Source of the DNA: Heligmosomoides polygyrus polygyrus
Lineage: Eukaryota > Nematoda > Chromadorea > Rhabditida > Heligmosomidae
DNA: 64,000 bases
Assembly (NCBI GenBank): GCA_947396885.1
Contig: OX377202.1
Coordinates: 62,522,034-62,586,033 of the forward strand
Direction of reading: 5' to 3'
Part shown: piece by piece, positions 21,801-33,800 of the stretch
How positions within the stretch are numbered: the stretch's first letter is position 1
Layout: each line of letters starts with the position of its first letter
The notes under the pieces: model-generated
The model's database searches: none
Seen by the model: the letters and a program-made list of their open reading frames with translations, nothing else
What the model was told of the DNA's origin: nothing
Made by a program: the position numbers and the translations under genes

Positions 21801-24800
21801 TAGAAATCCGGTAATGAACAACCGAAATGAGTGCCTCTCTGCTACGAGTGACTTCTTGTCATTTGTGTCTCATTGTGAACTGTAAGCGACCAGTCGGGAC
21901 AATCCCACTGAGTGGGTCTCATTCGCCTTTACTGGTCTTCTAGCGTGGGCGAATACTAGCCCTACGGTGGATTCTATGCTTGAGTACGTCTCTTATATTC
22001 GGGATCTCTGTAGTGACTCCGGGAGTGGCTCGAAAATGCTAGGGCGGCTAAGGCGCTTGGTGGGGTAAAGCGCAAATATAAACCTGTTGCTCCATTTTCA
22101 GGCCTCTGAAGACGACGTGAAGTCGAAACGTCAAGCCGCAATAATAAAGATCTACCTAAAAACCTCGTCTGGCACAGCATACTGACAACAAACTAGCTCA
22201 CCATGCCGAGGTTTCAAGAAGAGAGAAGTTGGGAACTAGCAGCATCATAAATAAAGGTCAACTGGAACTAACAAAATAAATAACGTCCTGATGGTTGGAG
22301 AAGAGCTAGTAAACAAAGCCGAAACGAAGAAAATAACGAAGAGACTTCAAGAGCGGGAGAGAACGTAATCGAAACACATTTGAGGTATCAGGAGCCTAGA
22401 TTTGAATTGAATATTTTTAAATGTGTTGAGGCTAAATGAGATTTTGTGCTTCTTGCGGATCTTCTCAAAGGAGGAAACAGTTCTAGCAGTGAAAAAGTAA
22501 CGTCGGCAATTAAGTTCGACTCTGGCGATGTCGAATTTGACGGTGCCCCCTCGAGTTATTGCGGTTCTCAGGGAAAGAAAATCTCCGATCTTGATGCTGG
22601 TCTGACCAAATACGATCTTATGAAAAAGCAAAAGGTCGTTTGTCTTCCTTCTCACGGCAAGTGACTTCAAGCCAAAATTCAGACGAACAGAATTGCATGG
22701 AATTAGGTCATAAGTGAAACTAATAGCACGTGTCATAAGTTCCTTAGTGAAATTATTTTGAACCCTTTCCAGCATATTAACGAGTTTACTCGTGTAGGGG
22801 TTAAAGATTGGGGTGCAGTATTCCAGGATAAGTCTGATATAGGACTTATAAGCATGAAGAATAACAGCGCTATTTCTTGTCGACAGCGCTCTGAATAATT
22901 TGTATAAAGCTCGTGTAGCCTTTTTGGAAATCATTTCGCAGTGTTTATCAAATTTTAGATCATCGGTTATCACAAACCGCAAGTCCTTTATTTCCTTAAC
23001 GCATCTAATAGAAGTTCCATCCAAAAAGTAATGGTATTTTTTATTGCGTTTGCCCAAGTGGAGTATTTTGGATTTATCCTGAGATAGTGGCAGTTTCTAA
23101 TCAGTGGACCAATTTTGTACAAGGTCCTTCACCTCTTGAAGAGCTTTGACATCTCGTTAGTTAAAGGATAAAGGACGGCGTTACTCAATCCCCTTTGCGC
23201 CACGCGTTCTACTTCTACGAGATGTCATGGAGGCGATTTGAATGCGTATTTGGCCATACAATGACTTGCTGTGGCCGGCCGATGAACAAGTCAGCGCTTT
23301 ATCCTTCCCAGGCAAGTCTGGTACCAATTCACCGACCCCGGAGGGATGGAAGGCTTGGTTGGCCTGGGCGGGAAATCCGATCCAGGAACCTGGTATCGGG
23401 TGCAGGCGACAGTCGGCGCCTCCTCCGACTGCGCTACACGCGCCTCTAGTCAGTTATTGGACGGTAAACTTTTAAATCGTCTGCAAAAGCACAATGATCA
23501 ACGCCATTCAGTGAAAGGAGTCTTAGCAGATGATGGTTGAAAATGTTGAACAAAACTGGAGTAAGTACCCCACCCTGAGGCATACCACTATGTACTGATC
23601 TTGGACTTGAAAAGGAGGCATTTACTCGGACGACATGTTTCCAACCCGATACGAACGATTTTAACCATGAGATAATACGTGGATGAATACCGACAACGCT
23701 CATTTTGGAGAGTAGTAAACGATGAGAGACCCTATCAAAGTCTTAGCTAAAATAAAACTATATAACGTTAACATTTTTCCCCTCATCCATCCATTTAGTC
23801 CACTGATTGAGCGATTGAATCATTGCGTCACTCATCTGTCACTTATCTGCGTAAAGCTAAACAAACATAGCTATCTTTCCAAAACAAGACAGCTTTGTTT
23901 TGTCGAGAACCTGAGTCCAAGTTCTGTTGGATTTCAAAGGCAAGAAGAAATGAAAAGGTATGTGGACGAATTTGAGCATTAGATAGGACGTCAAGAACAG
24001 CATCCGGATGAAAACTCTACGAGATGCTTCAAATTGAATCCATTATGTTTGCCTCTATCATCCTCTAAATCGAGGGCTTGTAAGCGAAAATTCTGATAAT
24101 AGTGACAACGACATCTCTGTCGTGGAACCTAGTCTATCTCAGTGGGTCACTGGGTGTTGCAGGCAAAATTGAAAAATTGGTCATAAATTGGTCTCACTAA
24201 AATCAGGAGAATTGGTCGATGTCCCGTAACAAATTGTGCAACTGGTCAAACGGTTTATTGGAATAAAGATCATTTTCATGAATTTTTTTCATTTTTTTTC
24301 ATAATGTACTGTCGACTCATCGACGATTGTTGTGTCGTAACAACAACTCAACCCGAAATGGATGAGCTGTTTAACATTATTAACACCAAACACAGTACAT
24401 AAAGTTCACGCGAGAAATTGCTTACGAAGGCTGTCTACCCTTTTTGAATACACAAATCAGGGTTTCTAACGGCCAACACAGTGAGACATGATACGCAAGG
24501 ACAGCTCCAAGAATATCACCGTCCACGCCAAATTGGTTCATCCTTTTGCAGTGAAACGTGCTGTGCTTCGCAGCATGTTTAGAGCAGCAACAGAGATGTG
24601 TACGGGTGGCGAGGCGCCAACACTCACGTAGTTGCCCTGTAAAACTGCCAAGCTCAATGGGTTTGAAGTGCGAGAAAGCAGAGCGCGACGCTGGCCCAAT
24701 ATGAACGCGTTTAGCAACAAAATCTGCCTTTCGTTTCGAACAGTATCACTGCAGCTGTGCGCTAATGTCTAATACGAACAGGCTTGGATAGGGATGTTGT

Positions 24801-27800
24801 ACTGGTAAATATACCAAGAGATAGCATTAAACAGAAGTTTCTTCGCAATCGTTATATGAGCGTGTCTGCATAGCGCAAGACTGGGGAAACTTGAAGGGTG
24901 CAGGGCACATGCATATACTGCTTTTGACTCCGACACTGGGAGCAGTATATTTGGCCATACCAGTACGCCTCGCTTGCTCCATGGTGGACAGTTGATCCGG
25001 TTTCTTTGCGCTGGAGGGACCGGTGAGCTAGAACACACAGATGTGGTAACGTTTACTAGCACTCCTGAGAGCATGTTGTTCCCGTTACAGAGGTGGACGC
25101 GATGTTTTCGATCCAGTGAAGTTCACAGAGTCAAAAACATTTCGAGCTTCTTTCAGGCCTTGAGAAAGACGAGTTCGTCGAAACGTCGGCCGAAATAAAG
25201 ATTTTATACGAAACCTGGAAGGCAAAAAGGATTTTTTAAAAACTTCTAATAGATGTTGATGGAACATGAGAACTTTAGCGGAAATCTAAGTCTTTTCCAG
25301 AAAGCGGGACCTTTCTCCGTGTAATCTATAGCCGATTCTCCCTTGGTTGGGATGTAAGTTATCCTATTTCATTAGATGAATTGTATTTAGAGCACCCCAG
25401 ATTTGTTTTTTGTTTTTGGCTTAAAAATAGCATTTAAAAGCAAAAGATCAAAGCAGGTTGGTAAAGTCTATTTGGATTCAGGATTGAGAGATTTTTTGAA
25501 ATAATGTTGTGCCCTATTTTTTGTTGGATTCTACGGCACAATGAATGTTGTAGAATCGCTGGTTATCACAAAAATAGTTTTCTGAAACGAAAGCCATTGA
25601 AGCCAGTTTAGGTTACTTTTGCTTTTGGTAACTTGCATGACCTGTCGTCCCGTTCATCGTCGAATTATTTGAGAGGATACCGTCTCTAGTTTCTATCGCA
25701 TGCCAGAATGGTCCAGTGGATCCCTCCTCTTGAGGGACACGCGTCATACATTTCGTTCAGGGGCTTCACGGGGAAGACCGTCCAATGCATCAGTGGGTGT
25801 TCTAGTGTTATTTTTAGATCCTGCTTCCTGTCTGTTACCACTAGTTCTTACTACGCGGCTTCTATTAGGGTGATTCATGTGTTCTTGCGATTTTATTGAC
25901 AATTTTCAAATTTTTATATATTGTGATCGAACTAACCTTTCTCATCGAACTATCGCCTATCTTTGTCTATAACAGTCCTCCCTAGTTCCGGCAGGAAACA
26001 GATGCCGTAGCGATAGAAAACCGGGGGTTTCGATTCGAGAAAGTGGCGAAACTCGGACCCAATGCCTGAACAGTACGCCGCACGAGCCTTCTCAACCTAT
26101 CCTGCTCCCGCCGTTTTGACTGGTTGGACTCATATTACAGGAGATCATTACAGGAGATGAGAAGTGGGTACTGTATGTGATCCATACAGCAGGGCATGCT
26201 TGGACTTCTTCAGAGGAGAAGCCGCCAGCAGTTCCCAAAGGTGATCTGCACACAAGGAGAGAGATGCTGAGTGTTTTCTGGGACGTTCGTGGTGTTGCAT
26301 ACTGGGATTCGGACCCTGTCCCAACTGACTACAATTTCTTCGGATCGCTAGCTCGCTTTCTGGAAGGAAAACGATGATCGAGCGGCACTCGAATCCGACC
26401 TTCGTCACGTTTTTGAATCGAAACATTCGAATTTCTATCGACACGGCATCCATTTCCTGCCGGAACGATGGAGGACAATCATCGACAAAAATGGGCGTTA
26501 TTTCGATGGGCAAGGTTAGCTTGATAGAAATATATAGAAATTCTAAAAATATCAAAAATCGCAGGAACATATGAATCACCGTAGTACCTAATCTTCGACA
26601 ACTTTCCCACCACATCGGATTCTCCGTTGATCGTCTAACATCGACAATGTTCGGACCTCGAGGGTGTCTCTCACTCTACCAGTCAAGTTGCCTTCCTCTT
26701 GATTCCAAGCGGCGCAATGCCGACCGTGTGTGCGTCCTGCTTCCATCATAGCACACAGGTCTCCGAGACATGGTGGGTACACCACAGGACATAGCGCTGG
26801 AAGAACGGTGGAGTAGAACAAGTCGGAATTGTGTATTATGCCGTTTCTCCTCCTCATTACATATTAGACGCTACTGATCGTGAGGGCTCTCTAGGGCGCA
26901 CTTTCATCCTGCTCTGCTCAGAGTAAGAACTTGGCTTCGCGACCTGAATACGCGTAGCTGGAGCACTCGAAGGTGGCATCCAGCGGAGCGAGAATGGGGC
27001 ATCAGAAACTTGTCCGTTTCACGAACGTGTTCGTAAGATTCAACTGCAGTCAATACCATTACATTACGGCACTTCATGAGCTGTACAGCGGATTCACAGT
27101 CAAGGTCTCACCGTGCTGCAATGACACTATCGTCGGCGTGAAAAGAGGCCTTCGGCAGTGGAATGCAATGTTCCCGCAATTCCTCAGCGTCACCCCGAAT
27201 ACGCATTCAAATTGATCTCACGATTATCCTGTAGAAGAGGCATCTCGAACAGGAATTGATTAACAGGGTTGCTTTTCCTTCTTTTTTACCAAGCTTCTAA
27301 TGGTGTCAATTAGATTTTAAACAAATAACTTTGAAAAGAGTTGTGGCGATGCGACGCTTTGTGACGGATTAATCCGTCGCAAAGCGTCTTTTTTGCAAAG
27401 AATTTGAGCGGTATTGTATGAAGTAGAATCGTAGAGATTGTGATCATCTTCATACAGTCTCCGGAATCCCACATTCAGATCTACTTGTGAAGCAAATACG
27501 TTTACAATCGCTTCCGAGTCCAACTTTCGATGGGTGCCTTTCCACGCATTGCCATACATTGTCCCTTTGTGTTAACTGTAGACTTTCCAACTATCGTTAT
27601 CGTTATCGTAACTGCACAGTACCAACATCAACTTAGGATTTCATCGGTTTCTAGGAAGCTTAAAACGAGTTTTGTAATGTGAAAATGCAAAGCACCGTTT
27701 GTAAGACCACAGCGTGCTGCTGGAATTAAAATGAGCACGGAACCAGCTTTTGCCACGGTTGAGGCATCACGCAATGGTAACACGACTACTTTTGATGGGT

Positions 27801-30800
27801 CTTACGAGGCTGGTTCTAGGAGCTAATCAGAACATCACGAACAAAGTTTGCCTGAGAAGTGGTTTGCTTCCAGTGGTAGACGGCGACTCAGACGTTCCGC
27901 TGAATCGAGGAGAACGCGCTGCGGTTGAGCTGTTCCGCCAGTGTACCGACATGGACAAGCTGAGGATGATCGGCCTGAACACTTGGCTTCGGTTCGTCGA
28001 GGTTCGCGAGGTTATTCTTGGCAAAAATTACTTCGATTACAGCTCTTACAAGGGAAGCCCATGAACTTTCCGCAAGGATTCTCAACGAGACCTGTATGGT
28101 CTTATAAGGCATCAGACGAGGATCACAGAACTGTGCTTCGTTTGCTACGGGCCACAGGGTGGTCCGGAAATGGCAAAAATGTAGCACTTCAGAGCGGGTT
28201 GATAAGGCGTAAGTGACGCCTGGAATGGCCCTTTTGGGAATTATTTAAGCTGCTGACCACGAATCTGTCACTTTTTTCTAAATTATCACTTTGCGTGCAC
28301 TACTTTCCATCAAAGGTTGAAGCCGAAGGTTGGAAAATATGTCTGACAATACTGGGGAAGGAAGCGACCACAGTAACGTGGACAGCATTACTCACCCATA
28401 TCTACCGTAACCTGCCGTTATATACCGACATTTTAGAAACAGGTATCATATCCGTGATCAGCACCCCAAATAACCCTCGTGGGCAATGTTTGAGCAATTT
28501 TTTTTCGTCCTCTCCTTGACCTCTGGAGTCGTGAAAGGCAGCAGTGCTGTTATTCTGCGTATACGCCTCCCCCCCCCCCCCCCCGTTACTGACACATATC
28601 CATCATAACCTTCTGTAATTTATCGTTTCACCGAATTTTGTTGCCATATTGGTGCTCTGCATCCCAAATAACTCTAAAGACGAATTTTGGACAAACAATT
28701 TTCTCGACCTCTAGAGCAGAAGGAGTGAATGCAAGTCTGCAATGCCCTGGACCCGTCCATCTCCCGTAAGTGCACAAGAAAACGGAGAGGCAGAAACACA
28801 CAGCAAGACGACCAATCACACGAGTTGGATAAAATATGCAGTACTTGCGAACAGTTAGCTGAAATAGTGAAAGTTGCGAGAAGAATAAAAAGCAGTCCAT
28901 GAGGAAATCCTAGGAGCAATGAGAAGGTCTTGGTGATGGGTCAAATTAATGCATGTCGATCTTGCTCATGAATGAGTGAAAAACACTTCCAAAAGTAATC
29001 GAGAACATGCCAAAGAGGTCATATGGGGATGGAATCTAACGGAACCCTCCTCAGCGAGACAAGCATCGTTTGATGAACGCGCGATATCCCTTCACGCAAC
29101 AAAACCAGCTTCTTCCACATCTGACAACAGGTTGAAACCGGGGTTATGACGCGAAGAAGGTACCCTACCGAAGCCAAATCTTCATTTGCAAAAACGCTAC
29201 CAATGCACCTGTGGTACGCAGAAACCCCACCTCCTTAATCGAACCCTCGACCCCCCTCCCCCGCAAGTCTCCCTCGCTATCCACTCGGCCATCCAGTCGC
29301 TCAGCCATCCAGCAAACCTTAATTTGAGTTCCTAACCTTTTGTAAGTTAAGTTCAGAGCACGACAGGGTCATTCCAGGTGTCACATTTGCCTGATCAGCC
29401 CGCCCTAAAGCAGTACCATTTTTTGCCATTTTCGGACCACCCAGTGGCCCGTAGCAAAAACGAAGCGCAGCTTTGTGATCCTGATGCTCTACAAGACCAT
29501 ATAAGTCGCGTTGAGGATCTTTGGGGGAATTTCGTGGGCCTCCCTTGTTGGATCTCGCTAGAGGTTTCTTTACATCAATACCGTACACGATTGCAAGTAG
29601 GGTATGAAGAGCAAGAGCTCGTGCATAGATATATGTGCGCCTTGGTTACCAATAATGTTTCTTAAGAAATCACTGTTTCTCGATCCCTTCCAGGGTGGAA
29701 CTGTTCTCTATACACGTCTCTGTTGGATGTGGCAGGCCCTTTACTTTGCTTCTTCCAGGCTCAGAAGAAATCAGCAATCTTCGGTTTGCTCCTCCGCATT
29801 CTTGGGATCGGCCTATGACCTGTCTGTTATCAGATTCAAGTCCAGCTGAAATTTGGTTAACGGACGCAAGTCCTTTAATTATATGATGAAACTGGGCTGC
29901 ACTCTAGGAGTCGGAGTATACAGAAGAATTGTGAATCAAGTGTACATAAGTGTGCCTTACCATCGACGTGTCTACATTCATACGTCGCTACTTTCCTATT
30001 TGGGGGGGGGGGCGCTTGGAGACATAGCAGAGTCAGACTATTAGCAGTTCGTCTACCTGAAAAGTCAGGAGTTTCATGCTTGTCGCAGTGGATGATAGAG
30101 GGCTCTCCCCGAAAGATAATTTTGCAACGGAAAGGTATGTAGAAGCAAAGCTCGAACTATCTTTTATCAATTCAGCATGAAGGTAAGGATAACCGAAGTT
30201 GGTGGTTCATTTTCATGCGTTAGGAAAAAGGAGAAGGGCACTTGAGCGGTGGTGGGCGCTGGATCTGACGATGCAACACTAGAACACGTCGAAAGTGGAA
30301 TTTAGTGTTCCTTTTTTTCTGAAAATAAAGAGTTCTATTAAGAAGAACATATGTACGTTATAAACAATACGTCTTTCTTTTTAGTCGGTTATTGCTGGTG
30401 GTACACTAAATTCTGGGAGACCTACAGCAAAGACCTGGATGAGAATCTGAGACAACGTATTAAAATGATGCAAATGAGTCCTACCACGGTTGATGAAAAA
30501 GATCGTACATTTATGGAGCACACTCTAAATCTCCCTAAAGAGCACAGTACAAAGGAGGATGGATATTTGAGGGAAGACGAGAGCAATCAGTTCTTTTTGG
30601 GATGTGCGAGACAGTCTAGTTCTACGAGATGTCGTCGGAGGATGTGCACGTGTTCGGTGTGCATTAACGGTGGGGACGGTAGCGTGGTGTGACGTGCCTA
30701 TGGACACGTTAGTGTTCCGCCGCTTCAGCTCACCAACCCGAAGAAACGGAAGGCTTGGTTGGCCTGGGTGGGACTCAAATCAAGTAACTCGACTCGGGAT

Positions 30801-33800
30801 GCACGCGACGGCAGCGCCTCTACGGAGTGATCTTTTAACGCGAATTTGCCAATAAAAGCTTTCAGAAATTCGATGTTACCGTTCAATTTTATCGTAGGTA
30901 GTCTTCAGAGATCTTCCACAAACACTTATTTTTCTGTTTCTCAGGGAAAGCTTTTGCAAATGAAATCCTACGGTACTCAGTGGAATATCTAGAATCGTTT
31001 GAGGAACTTTGGCAGCACGAACAGCTCAGATATCAGCATGTACAGAATTCCCACCATAATTTTTTTTTTTTGGAAGAGGTGTGCCAATGCCAATTAATGG
31101 TTTTAATCATTACATATATAAAAAGACATGACATAAACATGAAGACCTTCCCCACCCCCCCCCCCCCCCCCCTCCCCCCGTCCACCCTAACAGTTGAGGC
31201 TACCGAATCATACCATTCACTGCTAGCCCCGTTGGAAAGGAAACTGCTCGGCGCCCTTGCCACAAAGCGACTGAATCCTAAAATTAAGAAACTATCAGCA
31301 AACAATGAGCAAACAGAAGCGTTGAGGCTTATCAGGTAGTGTGATCAAGAGCACTACTTGCATCCGTACGGCCTGCAAATTTGTTTGTTAGGATCGACGC
31401 TGTGTTGTAGTGCTCTCTCCTGTAGTAATGTAATCGCTTCCCAATGCGAGACAATTGAAGAAGAAGCTGTTACATAGCGAAAACTCGGCAATAAACAGCG
31501 AAGAGTCTCTACTGCTCTGATGACAATCTATAAAAAGAATGTTCATTACAAGAAAATCCTCTTCTAAGCCTAAGTGATATTCACCTAAGCATATGTGAAA
31601 TGTAAAACATGTTCATAAGTGCATAGAAATATGCCGTCTACAGGTATGGCTCTGAAATTTGTTCTCTTTCAAGCCTTATTAAGCGGCAGCGATGTCTTGT
31701 ATGCTTAAGTTCCTCGTTATCGGATATCTGCTTTTCAGCATTCTATAACCAGTGCTTTTTGCGCTACCTATGCTCTGTCCTTTTTCCAGGAAGTCGGTGG
31801 ATGGATGAGAGAACTCGTGCAAGACGTCGAGCCGATTCCTCTTGAACTGTCTATATTGCAAGCGTTCAATTACTCCGTTTTTCCTCTGTTCTGGGCCGGA
31901 GTCGAAGTGAACTACTTTGATTCGAAAAATCACCTTATTACGGTAGGCGCTGCATCATGTCGTGTCGCGCTCCTTCCTTTGATATTTTCGCAATTCTCGT
32001 AGCGTTTCGATCTCGAGGCTCTTTGGACAAAATGAAGCAGTATGTACGTACAGGTGCTGCATATCGAAACACAAATGTGACCGTACTTAGGTGGGTACGG
32101 AAGTCCTGTACCTCAAAAGGTTTTCGATCATCCGTGCATCTAAACGACAGGATGAAAGAAACTCATCATTTATCCTTGTTTCATGCTGGTTTTTTCTGTA
32201 TTTTTTAACGAAATGCATATAGAACAGGATATGTATATAGAACAGTAAACAACCAACCTAGGCTAAAATAATCGAATAATCATTTTTCGGCAGGCTACTA
32301 TGTAGTGAAGGACGGAAAAATGTGAGGACGCCAGCAAATAAGTTTGCCAAGAAGGGAGAGAAATGGGAACAGTTGGCTAAACTGCAGAAAGATCGGCATC
32401 GACTGCCTATTTTCACAGAGTGAAAAAATGGAGTGTTCTTCTGCTCCCGCAACAGCTCTCCAATCCTCTGCGAAGAACTCGTCCAAAGAACTGTTACGAT
32501 ATGCAACATGTACCATTTTCACGTCGTTCTGGACATTTTTCAAATCAAATTGGACACTTTTCAAACAAATTGGATACTCTTCTAAGCTATTCCAAGACTT
32601 TAGAAATCAAGGAGAACTCCTCCAAATTAAAATGAGCTTCTACATGCTTTAAACTAAACTCTCCAAAAAACTTAGAATAATTTTTTGACCAAGGAAAATG
32701 TTAATATAACTTTCTCTGAAGTTTTAACTAGTCTACCCAATGAGTGAACACATTGTTTGAAATTTTATGAAATGTTTATTTTATGAGGAAAAGTAATGGT
32801 TTAAGGTCTGTTTAAAAGAGCAGGAGGGCGACAATTTTAGTGCTAGAAGAACAGATTGCGCCCTGCCCTCTTACAAAACGTCGCGATTTTTGTTCGACGG
32901 ATAATGACTGATAGTTTCTGTTTGCGCGGAATTTCATGCCTGCAAACGTTTGTAAAGAAGACATATTCTCTTTTATTCATTCATTCATTGTGATAGTTAC
33001 ATTTGACAGTACAGATGGTGACGAAGTAATGCGCAGTTCTTGGCTTGTGATAAGCGATCCGCACAATATAACCATAGTCGTTGAGAAGACATGGGGCGCT
33101 GAGATATGAGGCCCACTTTGATTGTTCATGTAAGTGAAAAAAACTACACTATCAAATAAAAATTGCGGAGAACTTTTTGAGTCATGGCGCGATCTGATCT
33201 TCTAACGCGCTTTGCGCTTACTTCTTTACTGTGCTTTAAGCCAAATTTTAACTTATTATGTTTTCCGATGATAAAAATTTCATAAAATTAGTAACTGGCC
33301 CAAGTAATCTAAAAAAATTTCAATGAAATTTATACCAAATTTTCCTTGGACAAAAATTATTCTTATCATCTTATCGAGTCTTGAAGACCATTTCGATTTG
33401 GGAGAGTTCGCTTTGATTTCAAAAGGAAAAAGCTAGCTTAGAAGAGTGTAGAAGAATCTTGAAAACTGAATGTAAAATTACGTCAAGGGAATTTAGCGGA
33501 AAGGTAAACACCTTTCAAGTAAATAATATATGGGTAAACTATTTACTTGAGTTGCTACGAATTGGTAAATCGTTAATCGTCGAATGCACATCCCTAATCT
33601 GTTGCCACTTCAGATTTATGAACAGCTTCCACTGTTGCTCAATCCAAGCGTTTACCAGTATGATATTCCAGTTACGGCAGAAATGATCCTCAACAAGGAG
33701 GGTCCTCAGGTACGTCAAGCATCTGAAATAAGAGCATGGATCCGAGAAATGCGGTTATAGGCGACGTCTCTTCTACAAGAGACAGGAGAGGAGATGGCCG

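Larger units (their letters stand above)
20840..22150 (+). mobile_element. Penelope-like retroelement relic with inverted terminal copies
   Basis: A block of about 235 bp at 20847-21075 is repeated in inverse at 21905-22145, for example TAGTATTCGCCCACGCTAGA and its inverse. Between them, on the plus strand, is a GIY-YIG endonuclease remnant. Each terminal copy holds a hammerhead-like motif. No reverse transcriptase is left, so it is an end fragment in the usual 3' layout (endonuclease then LTR). Confidence 0.8.
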
